Below, piece after piece: positions 18,909-27,273 of a stretch of DNA of 64,000 bases. This DNA comes from Sphingomonas_D zeicaulis. Lineage in GTDB: Bacteria; Pseudomonadota; Alphaproteobacteria; Sphingomonadales; Sphingomonadaceae. The position numbers and the translations under genes are program-made. The stretch covers positions 124,001 through 188,000 of the forward strand of contig NZ_JBNPXQ010000008.1 in assembly GCF_050433225.1 (NCBI RefSeq), read 5' to 3'. Numbering within the stretch: the stretch's first letter is position 1; every line of letters starts with the position of its first letter. Below the pieces are notes generated by a model. That model searched no databases. It saw only the letters and a list, made by a program, of their open reading frames with translations, and was not told the origin of the DNA.

Positions 18909-18966
18909 TTCCGTCTGCTGGGCGCGCCTCTCGACAGGAGCGCCCGGCGGCGGCTATCGCCGCGCC

Positions 18967-19971
18967 ATGAAGCCCGTGATCTTCGGCCTCGCCGGCGACA
19001 GCCTTACCGCAGACGAGCGTGCGCTGTTCGCCGATGCGCATCCCGCCGGCTATATCCTGTTCAAGCGCAACATCGTCGATCGCGGGCAGCTTCGCGCACT
19101 GACCGACAGCCTGCGCGATCTCCACGGCCGCGCCGACCTGCCGATCCTGATCGACCAGGAAGGCGGCCGCGTCGCGCGGATGCAGCCGCCCGAGTGGCCC
19201 GCCTTCCCGCCGCAGGGGCGCTTCGACGCGCTCTATGACGCGTCGCCGCTGGCGGCGATCGAGGCGGCGCGGGTCAACGCGCAGGCGATCGCGCTGATGC
19301 TCGCCGAGTGCGGTATCACCGTCGACGCGCTGCCGCTGCTCGACGTGCGCCGGCCGGAAGGCAGCAATGTGATCGGCGACCGTTCGCTGGGGGCGGAACC
19401 GATGCGCGTCGCCGCGCTTGGCCGCGCGGTGATCGACGGGCTTCGGCGCGGTGGCGTTGTCGGCATCGTCAAGCATATGCCGGGCCATGGCCGGGCACTG
19501 GTCGACAGCCACTTGGCGCTCCCCGTGGTCGATGCGCCCGAGGATGCGCTGGCGGAAGATCTGGCGCCGTTCGCGCGGCTGGCAGACGCGCCGATGGGAA
19601 TGACCGCGCACGTCCTCTACACCCCCTGGGATGCGGACCGCTGCGCGACATTGTCGCCCACCATCATCCGCGATGTGATCCGCGGCCGCATCGGCTTCGA
19701 CGGTTTCCTGATGAGCGATGATATCGATATGAAGGCGCTCGCCGGCACGCCCGCGGACAAGGCCTGCGCCGCGGTGGCCGCCGGCTGCGACGTCGCGCTC
19801 GACTGCTGGGGTCGCTTCGAGGAGATGGTCGCGATCGCGGATGCGCTACCGGACATGCGCGCCGAGTCGGTTGATCGGCTGGCGCGCGCGATGGCAACAG
19901 TGGCAGGCGGCGCGAACGGCGATTTCGGGGCATTGGTGGCGAAGCGGGACGCGTTGCTGGCGGCGGCGTAA
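18967..19971 (+). CDS. nagZ: Beta-N-acetylhexosaminidase NagZ
   Basis: GH3 glycosidase removing N-acetylglucosamine from muropeptides in the cytoplasm, 334 residues. Diagnostic: LIDQEGGRVARMQPPEWPAFP near residue 60, the catalytic loop KHMPGHGRALVDSHLALPVVD near residue 175 with its conserved His and Asp, and FLMSDDIDMKAL containing the nucleophile aspartate. It begins the conserved nagZ-scpA-scpB-tatABC series. Confidence 0.95.
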   Translation: MKPVIFGLAGDSLTADERALFADAHPAGYILFKRNIVDRGQLRALTDSLRDLHGRADLPILIDQEGGRVARMQPPEWPAFPPQGRFDALYDASPLAAIEAARVNAQAIALMLAECGITVDALPLLDVRRPEGSNVIGDRSLGAEPMRVAALGRAVIDGLRRGGVVGIVKHMPGHGRALVDSHLALPVVDAPEDALAEDLAPFARLADAPMGMTAHVLYTPWDADRCATLSPTIIRDVIRGRIGFDGFLMSDDIDMKALAGTPADKACAAVAAGCDVALDCWGRFEEMVAIADALPDMRAESVDRLARAMATVAGGANGDFGALVAKRDALLAAA

Positions 19972-19983
19972 AGCGGCCTGACT

Positions 19984-20006
19984 TCCTCCTCCTCCTCCTC
20001 CTCCTC
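19984..20006. repeat. TCC trinucleotide microsatellite upstream of scpA
   Basis: Seven uninterrupted TCC units plus TC, ending 33 nt before the scpA ATG and just after the nagZ stop. Such tracts can change length by slippage; here it lies in the likely leader of scpA. Confidence 0.85.
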
Positions 20007-20039
20007 GACTTCCAGCCCCCACCACGGCAGACTCTCGCG

Positions 20040-20819
20040 ATGGTGCAACAGGACGATTCCTTCGACTTCGGCGAATTGCCGCCCCGCGCCGAGCCGCCGG
20101 CGGAGGATCGGCTGACCATCGACATCGATGGCTGGGAAGGCCCGCTCGATCTGTTGCTGGCACTGGCGCGGACGCAAAAAGTGGATCTGCGCGAAATCTC
20201 GATCCTCGCGCTGGTCGAGCAATATCTGACCTTCATCAACGACGCCAAGGCGCTCAAGCTGGAGATCGCCGCGGACTATCTCGTGATGGCGGCGTGGCTC
20301 GCTTATCTCAAATCCTGCCTGCTGCTGCCCAAGGATGCCGAGGCCGATCCCAGTCCAGAGGAATTGGCGCTGCGGCTGCAATTGCGGCTTCAGCGGCTCG
20401 ATGCAATGCGCGAGGCGGGGGCACGGCTGCTCGCGCGCGATCGGCTGGGCCGCGATGTGTTCCTGCGCGGTGCGCCCGAGGGCTTGCGCACCGTCCGGCG
20501 GCTCGCCTGGGACGCCGACCTGTTCGAACTGATCCAGGCCTATGGCATGATCAAGGCGCGCACCGCGCCCGTGGTCCACATGGTCTCGCGCCGGCCGGTG
20601 ATGACGCTTGAGCAGGCACTGTTGCGCATCGAATCGCTGCTCGGCGTCCGCATCGAATGGTCCGAACTGCAGAGCTTCATTCCCGACAGCCCCGATCCCG
20701 AATATCGCCGCTCCGCACTCGCCTCCAGTTTCCTCGCCATCCTCGAACTCGCGCGCCTCGGCAGGGTTGAGCTTCAGCAGGATGGCGCCTTCGCGCCGCT
20801 GATGGTGAAGGCGGCGTGA
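20040..20819 (+). CDS. scpA: Segregation and condensation protein A
   Basis: Kleisin subunit of the SMC-ScpAB chromosome condensation complex, 259 residues. The conserved N-terminal motif is IDGWEGPLDLLLALARTQKVDLREISILALVEQYL, followed by AADYLVMAAWLAYLKSCLLLP. The C-terminal winged helix includes FLAILELARLGRVELQQ. Its stop overlaps the GTG of scpB. The ribosome binding site is weak and the TCC tract lies just upstream. Confidence 0.95.
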   Translation: MVQQDDSFDFGELPPRAEPPAEDRLTIDIDGWEGPLDLLLALARTQKVDLREISILALVEQYLTFINDAKALKLEIAADYLVMAAWLAYLKSCLLLPKDAEADPSPEELALRLQLRLQRLDAMREAGARLLARDRLGRDVFLRGAPEGLRTVRRLAWDADLFELIQAYGMIKARTAPVVHMVSRRPVMTLEQALLRIESLLGVRIEWSELQSFIPDSPDPEYRRSALASSFLAILELARLGRVELQQDGAFAPLMVKAA

Positions 20820-21427
20820 GCGAAGATGGGGTGCCGGCGGTACGGGATGAGGATGCGTTCATCGCAATCGATCGCGCGGTGGAGGCAGTGCTCTTCGCCG
20901 CGTCCGAACCGCTCACCCCGGGTGACATTGCCTTCTATCTGGGCGAGGGGCTGGATATCCGCGCAGTGCTCAGGCGACTCGCCGCGCGCTATGCCGGGCG
21001 CGGCTTCGAACTGGTTGAACGCGGCGGTCGCTGGCATTTCCAGACCGCCGGCGATCTCGCCCATGTGCTGCGCCGCGAGCGCGAGGAACCGCGCAGGCTG
21101 AGCCGCGCCGGCGTCGAGACATTGGCGATCATCGCCTATCATGAGCCCGTCAGCCGCGCGGAGATCGAGACGATTCGCGGCGTGCAGACCGCAAAGGGCA
21201 CGCTCGACGTCCTGATGGAAGCGGGGTGGATTCGCCCGGCGGGAAGGCGGGAATCTCCCGGCCGGCCGCTGACTTATGCGACGACCGCAGCGTTCCTGTC
21301 ACATTTCGGGCTCAAGAGCCGGCGCGACCTTCCCGGGATCGACGATCTGAAGGCGGCGGGGCTGCTCGACCCGCTCGATCTGGCGCTTGAATCGCGGGAA
21401 CTGGAAAGTCCCGGCGACAGCGACTAG
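20816..21427 (+). CDS. scpB: Segregation and condensation protein B
   Basis: 203-residue winged-helix partner of ScpA. Typical segments: AVEAVLFAASEPLTPGDIA near the N-terminus and RLSRAGVETLAIIAYHEPVSRAEIETIRGV followed by LDVLMEAGWIRPAGRRESPGRPLTYATTAAFLSHFGL. GTG 20816 overlaps the scpA stop (GTGA), indicating translational coupling. Confidence 0.95.
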   Translation: MSEDGVPAVRDEDAFIAIDRAVEAVLFAASEPLTPGDIAFYLGEGLDIRAVLRRLAARYAGRGFELVERGGRWHFQTAGDLAHVLRREREEPRRLSRAGVETLAIIAYHEPVSRAEIETIRGVQTAKGTLDVLMEAGWIRPAGRRESPGRPLTYATTAAFLSHFGLKSRRDLPGIDDLKAAGLLDPLDLALESRELESPGDSD

Positions 21428-21497
21428 ATAGGGCGCATAACACGGGCTGGTTTGGGCTTGAAAAGCGGCGGCGAGGCTGCCGGCAAAGGAGATTGTT

Positions 21498-21728
21498 ATG
21501 GGTGGTCTGAGCCTCTGGCATTGGCTCGTCGTTGGTGTCGTGATCCTGCTGCTGTTCGGCAAGGGCCGCTTCTCCGACATGATGGGTGACGTCGCCAAGG
21601 GCCTCAAGAGCTTCAAGAAGGGGCTCTCCGAGGAAGACGAAGCGGCCAAGCCGACCCAGATCGAAGGCCGTCCGGCGGGCGATTTCGCTGCGGACCGTGA
21701 GCGTGAGCCGCTGAAGCGCGACGCCTGA
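21498..21728 (+). CDS. tatA: Twin-arginine translocase subunit TatA
   Basis: 76 residues: one N-terminal membrane helix (WHWLVVGVVILLLFGKGRFSDMMG) with the FGKGR hinge, then an amphipathic helix (VAKGLKSFKKGLSEEDE) and a short hydrophilic tail. It forms the Tat pore. AAGGAG precedes the ATG. First gene of tatABC, 70 nt after scpB. Confidence 0.96.
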   Translation: MGGLSLWHWLVVGVVILLLFGKGRFSDMMGDVAKGLKSFKKGLSEEDEAAKPTQIEGRPAGDFAADREREPLKRDA

Positions 21729-21817
21729 TCGGATTGCCAAGCTGGATTTGCCGCGCCGGGCCGTGCCCGGCGTCGGTTTCGGATGTCCATCGCCCGGAAA
21801 GGCGTTAGAAGCGCGCG

Positions 21818-22354
21818 ATGTTCGACGTCGCTCCCACTGAACTCCTCCTCGTCGCGTTCGTCGCGCTGATCGTGATCGGCCCCAAGGATCTGCCCAAGGC
21901 GATGCGGGTGGTCGGCTATTGGGTCGGCCGTGCGCGTGGTGTCGCGCGCCAGTTCCGCTCCGGCTTCGACGCGATGGTGCGTGAGGCCGAGCTGGAGGAA
22001 ATGGAGAAGAAGTGGAAGGAAGAGAATGAGCGGATCATGCGTGAGCATTCCGCCGCAACCTCCTTTCCCGAGCTGGACGATACCACGCCGCAGCAGCAGC
22101 CATTGGCGCTGACCGCGGATCCGGTGCCCGACGTGCCCTCGCTGGGAAAAGGCCCCTCGCTCGATAAGGGCCCGTCGCTGGAAAAGGCGGAGGATAGCGC
22201 GTCGACCGATGCACGGGGTGACGCGGACGCCGCGCCGGCTCAGCCTCACGAGGCCACGGCGGCGGCGCCGTCTCCGGCAACCGACGGATCTGATGCCGCA
22301 CCGCCACCGCCCGCACCCGAAGAACGCCCGTACTGGCTCGACAAGCAAGCATGA
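21818..22354 (+). CDS. tatB: Twin-arginine translocase subunit TatB
   Basis: 178 residues. The N-terminal helix MFDVAPTELLLVAFVALIVIGPKDLPKAMRVVG contains the TatB hinge (GPKDLP), followed by a long amphipathic helix with acidic/basic residues (EAELEEMEKKWKEENERIM). The tail contains a short internal repeat (KGPSLDKGPSLEK near residues 110-125) and a Pro/Ala-rich end, more elaborate than in enterobacterial TatB. The stop overlaps the tatC start (ATGA). Confidence 0.95.
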   Translation: MFDVAPTELLLVAFVALIVIGPKDLPKAMRVVGYWVGRARGVARQFRSGFDAMVREAELEEMEKKWKEENERIMREHSAATSFPELDDTTPQQQPLALTADPVPDVPSLGKGPSLDKGPSLEKAEDSASTDARGDADAAPAQPHEATAAAPSPATDGSDAAPPPPAPEERPYWLDKQA

Positions 22355-23115
22355 AGGACATTGACGACAGCCGCGCGCCGCTGCTCGACCATCTGATCGA
22401 GCTGCGCAAGCGCCTCCTCTGGTGCGTCGGCGCCTTCGCGATCGGTTTCGCGCTGTGCCTCTATTTCGCCGAGCCGATCTTCGGCGTGCTGGTGCAGCCG
22501 CTGCTCAAGGCGGGGCAGGGCAAGCTGATCTACACCGACATTTTCGAAGCGTTCTTCGTCAATGTGAAGGTGGCCTTCTTCGCCGCGATCATGCTCGCTT
22601 TTCCGGTCATCGCGACGCAGCTTTGGCGCTTCGTGGCGCCCGGTCTCTATGCGAACGAGAAGCGCGCCTTCCTGCCCTTCTTGCTGATGACGCCAATCCT
22701 GTTCGCGATGGGCGCCTCGCTTGCCTATTTCTTCGCGATTCCAGTGGCGCTGCACTTCCTGCTCGGCGGATTCGAGGGCAATGTCGGCGGCGTCGAGCGT
22801 GAGGCGCTGCCGGCGATCGGCAATTATCTGAACTTCATCACCAAGTTCCTGTTCGGCTTTGGCGTCAGCTTCCTGCTGCCAGTTGTGCTGATGCTGCTCG
22901 AGCGAGCCGGCATCGTCACCCGTCAGCAGCTCGTCAGCGGCCGGCGCTATGCGATCGTCGGCGCCTTCGCGATCGCCGCGGTGCTGACGCCTCCGGATAT
23001 CGTCTCGCAGCTCCTGCTCGCGATCCCGCTAATGCTGCTTTATGAATTCGCGCTGATTGCGATCTGGTTCACCGAACGCCGCCGTGTGCGCGCCGAGGCG
23101 GTTAGCGACGCATGA
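22351..23115 (+). CDS. tatC: Twin-arginine translocase subunit TatC
   Basis: 254-residue membrane protein that recognises twin-arginine signal peptides with TatB. Family signature: APLLDHLIELRKRLLWCVGAF at the N-terminus; the conserved periplasmic/glutamate region FFVNVKVAFFAAIMLAFPVIATQLWRFVAPGLYANEKRAFLPF follows. Six membrane helices are expected and visible as hydrophobic stretches. It overlaps tatB upstream and the phospholipase D-like gene downstream by 4 nt each. Confidence 0.97.
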   Translation: MKDIDDSRAPLLDHLIELRKRLLWCVGAFAIGFALCLYFAEPIFGVLVQPLLKAGQGKLIYTDIFEAFFVNVKVAFFAAIMLAFPVIATQLWRFVAPGLYANEKRAFLPFLLMTPILFAMGASLAYFFAIPVALHFLLGGFEGNVGGVEREALPAIGNYLNFITKFLFGFGVSFLLPVVLMLLERAGIVTRQQLVSGRRYAIVGAFAIAAVLTPPDIVSQLLLAIPLMLLYEFALIAIWFTERRRVRAEAVSDA

Positions 23116-24836
23116 CGGGCGTGGCCGCGCCGTTCATCGACGCGGCGAACGCGATGCGGGTCGAAGGCCCCGATTGCCAGCCCTTTGCCGTTCATGATGG
23201 TTGCGCCGTCGAGCCGCTGGTCGAGGCGGCCGAGATGTATCCGGCGATGGAGCGGCTGGTGCTGGACGCGCGCGAAAGCGTGTGGCTGGCGTTTCGCGTC
23301 TTCGATCCCGATACCCGCACGCGGTCGAACGAGGCGAAGGCGCGGGGACTGGCCGACTGGACGGCGTTGATCGTCGATGCCTTGCAGCGCGGCGTTTCGG
23401 TGCGCGTGATGATCGCCGACTTCGAACCGGTGATGGCGGATTATCTCCATGCCGGATCCTGGGCGAGCTTCCGGCGGCTGCGCGATGCCGCAGCGCCGCT
23501 CGACCCGGTGATCGCCGCACGGCTCGAGATCATGATCGTGATGCACGAAGGCGAACTCGGCTGGGTGTGGCGGCAGGCGCTGCGGCTGGCAGTGGGCGTG
23601 CGCGCGCGCAAGGTGGTAGCGAAGCTGCTCGAAGGCGATGCCGCCGATGGTGGGCTCAGCGTTCGGCCGGGGCTGTGGCGCTATGTATTGTGGCGTTCGG
23701 GCAAGCCGGCGCGGATCCGCGCGCTGCCGCTGCTGCCGCGGCTGTGGCCCGCGACCTATCATCAGAAATTCGCGGTGATCGATGGTACCGTCGCGGTTGC
23801 CGGCGGCCTCGATCTTGACGAGCGCCGCTGGGACGATCGCCGTCATCGCCAGCGTGCCGACCAGACCTGGCACGATGTTTCGGCGATCGTGCGCGGCCCG
23901 GCGGTTGCGGACGCCGCCCGCCATTTCGCGACGCTGTGGAATGCCGAACTGCCGCGCTACCGCGCCGTCGTCGCCGAATGGTCGAACGGGGCGGGAGAGA
24001 CGCTGCAGCTCGATCCATTGACGGACGCGGTCGAGTTGCCGGCCCCCGCGCCTGGTGGGCATGCGCGCGTGCAGTTCCTGCGTACGCGTTCGCGCTTGTC
24101 GACCTCGCCCGTTGCATTCGGCCCACGCGCGCATGTGCGCGAACTGAAGGCGGCGCATCGCAGCTTGATCGTGGGCGCGCGCCGACAGCTTTATATCGAA
24201 GCGCAGTTCTTCCGTTCGGCGGCGGCGGCGCGCTGGGTGGTGCAGGCGCTGCGCGCGTCGCCCGAACTCGAAGTGATCATTCTCGTCGCCAACGTGCCCG
24301 AGGAAATCGCGTTCGAGGGGCAGGGCGATAATCCCGCGCATCGCCATGGCGAGTATCTCCAGGCCCGCGCGCTCAAGCGCGTCGTGCGGTCCGGCGGGCG
24401 CGACCGGGTGGGGCTGTTCACGCTCGCCAAGCGCGAAGGCGTGCGGCGCGATGAGCAGGATTTCGTCGAGGATCGTGGTACGGCGTTCGGATCGGGGCTG
24501 ATCCACATCCACGCCAAGCTGCTGATTGCCGACGGCGATGCCTGCTTGCTCTCGTCGGCGAACATCAACGGCCGCAGCTTCGAATGGGATACCGAATTCG
24601 GAATGCTGTGGGCGCATGACGATGAAGGCATCGCGGCGTTCCGCGACCATCTGTGGCGGCAATTGTTCGCGAATCATCTGGATGGCAACGCGACGCTTGA
24701 CGATTGGCGCCGCACCGCGCTCGCCAATGTCGATGCCACGCCGGAAACACGCAAGGGCTTCGTCGTTCCCTATCAGATCGGCCGTGCGCGCCGCTTCGGC
24801 CGTCCCTACTGGTTCGTGCCCGACGATCTGGTTTGA
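23112..24836 (+). CDS. Phospholipase D-like (HKD) family protein
   Basis: 574 residues with two HxK(x)4D motifs: HQKFAVIDG (near residue 218) and HIHAKLLIADGDACLLSSANINGRSFEWDTEF (near residue 465), each with the trailing glycine/asparagine pattern of active PLD half-sites. No signal peptide or membrane helix is obvious, unlike typical cardiolipin synthase A. The middle region (230-430) carries a YIEAQFFRS segment as in phosphatidyltransferase-type PLDs. The start overlaps the tatC stop (ATGA), so it is cotranscribed with tat genes. Substrate unknown; a phospholipid is most likely. Confidence 0.85.
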   Translation: MTGVAAPFIDAANAMRVEGPDCQPFAVHDGCAVEPLVEAAEMYPAMERLVLDARESVWLAFRVFDPDTRTRSNEAKARGLADWTALIVDALQRGVSVRVMIADFEPVMADYLHAGSWASFRRLRDAAAPLDPVIAARLEIMIVMHEGELGWVWRQALRLAVGVRARKVVAKLLEGDAADGGLSVRPGLWRYVLWRSGKPARIRALPLLPRLWPATYHQKFAVIDGTVAVAGGLDLDERRWDDRRHRQRADQTWHDVSAIVRGPAVADAARHFATLWNAELPRYRAVVAEWSNGAGETLQLDPLTDAVELPAPAPGGHARVQFLRTRSRLSTSPVAFGPRAHVRELKAAHRSLIVGARRQLYIEAQFFRSAAAARWVVQALRASPELEVIILVANVPEEIAFEGQGDNPAHRHGEYLQARALKRVVRSGGRDRVGLFTLAKREGVRRDEQDFVEDRGTAFGSGLIHIHAKLLIADGDACLLSSANINGRSFEWDTEFGMLWAHDDEGIAAFRDHLWRQLFANHLDGNATLDDWRRTALANVDATPETRKGFVVPYQIGRARRFGRPYWFVPDDLV

Positions 24837-25259
24837 CCATTCGGCGGGCGACCGTCGGCTTATGCGAAGTGGGTGAGGTTGAAGCGCTGAACGAGACTGT
24901 TCTGCGTCGATCTGCTCTCTGATGATCCCTTTCCCGGAAGCAAGAGCTTCGACGCTGCCTCATCGCTCCTGCGGCGAAGGGCGCTGTTGAGCCGGCATGG
25001 GCTCAGTGCGGGTCTATAGCAATGCAGCCTTCGGGAGACCCCTTCATGCTTCGGCTGGTACCGCTGCGAACGGGAGGGAGCATAACGGCTGCGGCGTGGT
25101 GTATCATCGATCCGCTGACCTATCTGCAGCCCTCCAGGCTTTGATTGCTGCCAGAACCCCTGGGCCCCGGCCTGCGCCGGGGGATTTCGGTGGGAAATCA
25201 TCGCTCTCCAAGCCCGCACCTGATGGCGCGGGCTTGCCCAGGGGATTTGCCGGCAATGC
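24837..25259. other. Non-coding gap with a GC-rich hairpin and no convincing gene
   Basis: About 420 nt between the PLD-like gene and the entericidin gene. Open frames here lack codon bias and family features. A perfect hairpin CCCCGGC-CTGC-GCCGGGG lies at 25165-25182, in a context resembling a short repeat often seen between sphingomonad genes. A second 8-bp stem, AAGCCCGC (25210-25217) with GCGGGCTT (25228-25235), lies 24 nt past the leftward entericidin stop and might end that transcript, but it lacks a T run. The remaining 300 nt look like decayed sequence I cannot identify. Confidence 0.5.
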
Positions 25260-25388
25260 TCAGTCGGCGGCGTCCTCAACGGCCTTGCCAGCCGACTGGA
25301 CGTCGCGGCCGGCGCCCTCAACCGTGTTGCAGGCACTGACCAGCAGCGCACCGGCGACCATCACGATGCCAAGATATTTGCGAACCAT
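25260..25388 (-). CDS. Entericidin A/B family small lipoprotein
   Basis: 42 residues: MVRKYLGIVMVAGALLVSACNTVEGAGRDVQSAGKAVEDAAD. The lipobox VSAC and the mature sequence CNTVxGAGxDVxxAGxAVxxAA are textbook entericidin. A strong Shine-Dalgarno (GGAGA) lies 6 nt before ATG 25388; upstream in-frame starts would bury the signal peptide. Entericidins are tiny envelope lipoproteins often induced by general stress. It sits downstream of the small RNA terminator, so it needs its own promoter, which I could not identify. Confidence 0.93.
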   Translation of the reverse strand: MVRKYLGIVMVAGALLVSACNTVEGAGRDVQSAGKAVEDAAD

Positions 25389-25502
25389 GCGACGTCTCCT
25401 GAACCAAATAAGCGGCGCGCTCTGGCGCGCGACCGGCTGACTCAATGCGCAAACACGGCGGATGTTCCACCGGGGAAACGATCAAGTTGTTGGCAGAATT
25501 TG

Positions 25503-25553
25503 GAAAAAAATAAGGCCCGGATGCGTCTCGGGGGGGTGGACGCATCCGGGCCT
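25503..25553 (-). terminator. Strong intrinsic terminator of the candidate small RNA
   Basis: Perfect 15-bp stem: arms 25539-25553 and 25513-25527, 11-nt loop, followed on the minus strand by TA and seven T residues (25510-25504). It is oriented leftward, so it can also stop read-through from the PhyP-like gene. Confidence 0.93.
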
Positions 25554-25600
25554 ATGTCGTGGATAGCGAGAGCGGGGGGGCAAAAGGTCGCTATCCGAAG
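25504..25600 (-). ncRNA. Candidate stress-induced small RNA with two C-rich hairpin loops
   Basis: A leftward unit of about 97 nt bounded by an EcfG-type promoter (25606-25630) and an intrinsic terminator (25503-25553). The RNA would start with a perfect 9-bp stem (arms at 25588-25596 and 25561-25569) closing an 18-nt loop that contains seven C, then a short linker, then the 15-bp terminator stem whose 11-nt loop again contains seven C. No open reading frame fits. Exposed C-rich loops can pair with Shine-Dalgarno sequences; this architecture recalls GsrN of Caulobacter, a sigma-T-dependent small RNA, and the alphaproteobacterial anti-Shine-Dalgarno RNAs. The relation is by structure only. The start point is estimated. 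Confidence 0.75.
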
Positions 25601-25605
25601 TGTAG

Positions 25606-25630
25606 AACCACCACCTTCGCGATCGGTTCC
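25606..25630 (-). promoter_or_regulatory. EcfG-type promoter for the candidate small RNA
   Basis: On the minus strand GGAAC (25630-25626), 16 nt, then GGTT (25609-25606), fitting the alphaproteobacterial general stress consensus GGAAC-N16/17-CGTT with one mismatch in the C. Expected start near 25600, a few nt before the first hairpin. It lies within 25 nt of the end of the PhyP-like gene. Confidence 0.75.
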
Positions 25631-25650
25631 GCGAAAAATGTGGGGCGCGA

Positions 25651-27264
25651 TTATTTTTTCGCGTCATCGTCCAGCACGGCGATCTGGATCGCGAAGCCGC
25701 CTTCTTCGGCATCGCGCGCAATCGGCGAGCGGAGCTGCCGTGATAGCCCCTCGATGACACGGCCGAATCCTTGCAGGTTGATCTCTTCGAAGCGCGGCGT
25801 GACGATGAGCGCGCGCGACCGAATGGTGAGGGTGGCCCTCCCGGGCGCATCGGCGCGCGTCGCGGTGATCGCGATGGCGGCGGCACGATCGACCAGCAGC
25901 GCGAGTTCGAGCAGTTCGGTGATGAGGAAGGCCACCGCAACTGCGACGTCCTGACTGATATGGAGCGGGCTGATCTCGAGCGTGATCGTCGGTTTGGGGC
26001 CGGTCTCTGGCGCGCTGGCGCGGAAGTTGGAAGCGATCTCGGCGATCAGCGGACGGAGCGCGAGCCCCAGATTCTCTTCCAGCTCGGCATAATGGTTGCG
26101 GTGGACCACCGACAGCGCATCGACGCGGCGCTGGATCGAGGCATAGGCCGCAGTCGCGTCCTCGGACTTGGCAGAGCGGGCGTGCAGGTTGATCAGGCTG
26201 GCGACCACCTGCAGATTGTTCTTCACGCGATGATGGACTTCGCGCGTCAGCTTGGTCTGCCGGGCGAGCCCCTCCGCCATCTCGGTTTCGTGCTCGGAAA
26301 CCGCATCGCCCAGCGTCCGGAAGCTCTGGCCAAGCTGGCGCAGCTCTTCGGAGGGGCCCCTGACCCGCTCGAACGTCATCGTGTCGCCCGGCTGATAGGC
26401 GGAAACCTCACTCTCGAGCCGCTTCAGCGGTGCGATCAGCAACCGGTCGACCACCAGCCAGCCGATCGTCGCCGCCGCCAGCCACATCAGCAGCGGCGTC
26501 AGCAGCGAGAGGATCTCGGCAGATGTGAAGGGCACGCGGCCCACCGTCATCACCAGCGCAAGGTCGGCGATGCCCGTGGCATGGACGACAGTGTCGGTGC
26601 GCATCAGCGGGGTGCGGACGAGATTGTCGCTAAGGTCGATCGACACGCCGTCGCCTTCCTCCTGCGCCAATGTCAGCATGTGCGGCGGCACGTATCCAAC
26701 CGGTCGCACCGCCTCGCTCAGTTGCGAGCGGGGATATTCGGCAACCGCCACCGCCGCGCCGCTGCCGCTGCGGATCACCAGACGCAGCGATGCCGACCCG
26801 GGATCGATCATGGCGGTTAGCGGGGGATCGCGGGTAGTGACGAGGGGGCGCGGCGGGGCAAAGCGGGGACTGGCGCAGCGCAGTTCGCCGAGCGATGTGA
26901 ACACCGCGAACCGCGGCGCGCGGCCGCTTTGCGTTTGCAGCACCGAGATGGCGAGGGCGCAGGCCTGCGGGTTGAGCGGATCGGCCTGGATCGAATCCGC
27001 CGCCTGCTGAAGCGCGGACACATCGGCGGCGATCTCGGCACCCAGCGTCCGCGCGCTTTCTGTGAGCGCTATCCGCACGATCGCGCGCCGCTCGAGATCA
27101 GCGGTGCGGCTGGACTGTGCGGATGCGAGAAAGGCGATCAGCCCTAGCGGCAGCAGGGCGATGCTGAGGATGACGAACATCTTGAAGCCGGTCGATATCC
27201 GGCTCAGGCGCCCACCCAGCGATGGTGGAGCCGCTCCATCATCGCGCGGGAGGGGTGCGGTCAT
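25651..27264 (-). CDS. PhyP-like HisKA_2 sensor protein of the general stress response
   Basis: 537 residues: membrane helix (about 28-49), periplasmic sensor region (50-250), second helix (about 251-276), HAMP-like linker, HisKA_2 dimerisation domain with TREVHHRVKNNLQVVASLINLHAR (His345 the likely phospho-site), then a C-terminal region where the ATPase should be. That region lacks the N-box asparagines (it reads ITELLELALLVDR) and the DxGxG box, so autokinase activity is doubtful. This fits the role reported for Sphingomonas PhyP, a negative regulator proposed to dephosphorylate PhyR. It starts 9 nt after the nepR stop and is cotranscribed with it. Confidence 0.85.
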   Translation of the reverse strand: MTAPLPRDDGAAPPSLGGRLSRISTGFKMFVILSIALLPLGLIAFLASAQSSRTADLERRAIVRIALTESARTLGAEIAADVSALQQAADSIQADPLNPQACALAISVLQTQSGRAPRFAVFTSLGELRCASPRFAPPRPLVTTRDPPLTAMIDPGSASLRLVIRSGSGAAVAVAEYPRSQLSEAVRPVGYVPPHMLTLAQEEGDGVSIDLSDNLVRTPLMRTDTVVHATGIADLALVMTVGRVPFTSAEILSLLTPLLMWLAAATIGWLVVDRLLIAPLKRLESEVSAYQPGDTMTFERVRGPSEELRQLGQSFRTLGDAVSEHETEMAEGLARQTKLTREVHHRVKNNLQVVASLINLHARSAKSEDATAAYASIQRRVDALSVVHRNHYAELEENLGLALRPLIAEIASNFRASAPETGPKPTITLEISPLHISQDVAVAVAFLITELLELALLVDRAAAIAITATRADAPGRATLTIRSRALIVTPRFEEINLQGFGRVIEGLSRQLRSPIARDAEEGGFAIQIAVLDDDAKK

Positions 27265-27273
27265 CTCACGCGA

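Noticed and set aside
24860..25351. A 163-codon leftward frame covering the gap before the entericidin gene
   Set aside because: No ribosome binding site, mixed codon use, overlaps the entericidin gene, and includes a hairpin repeat in the reading frame.
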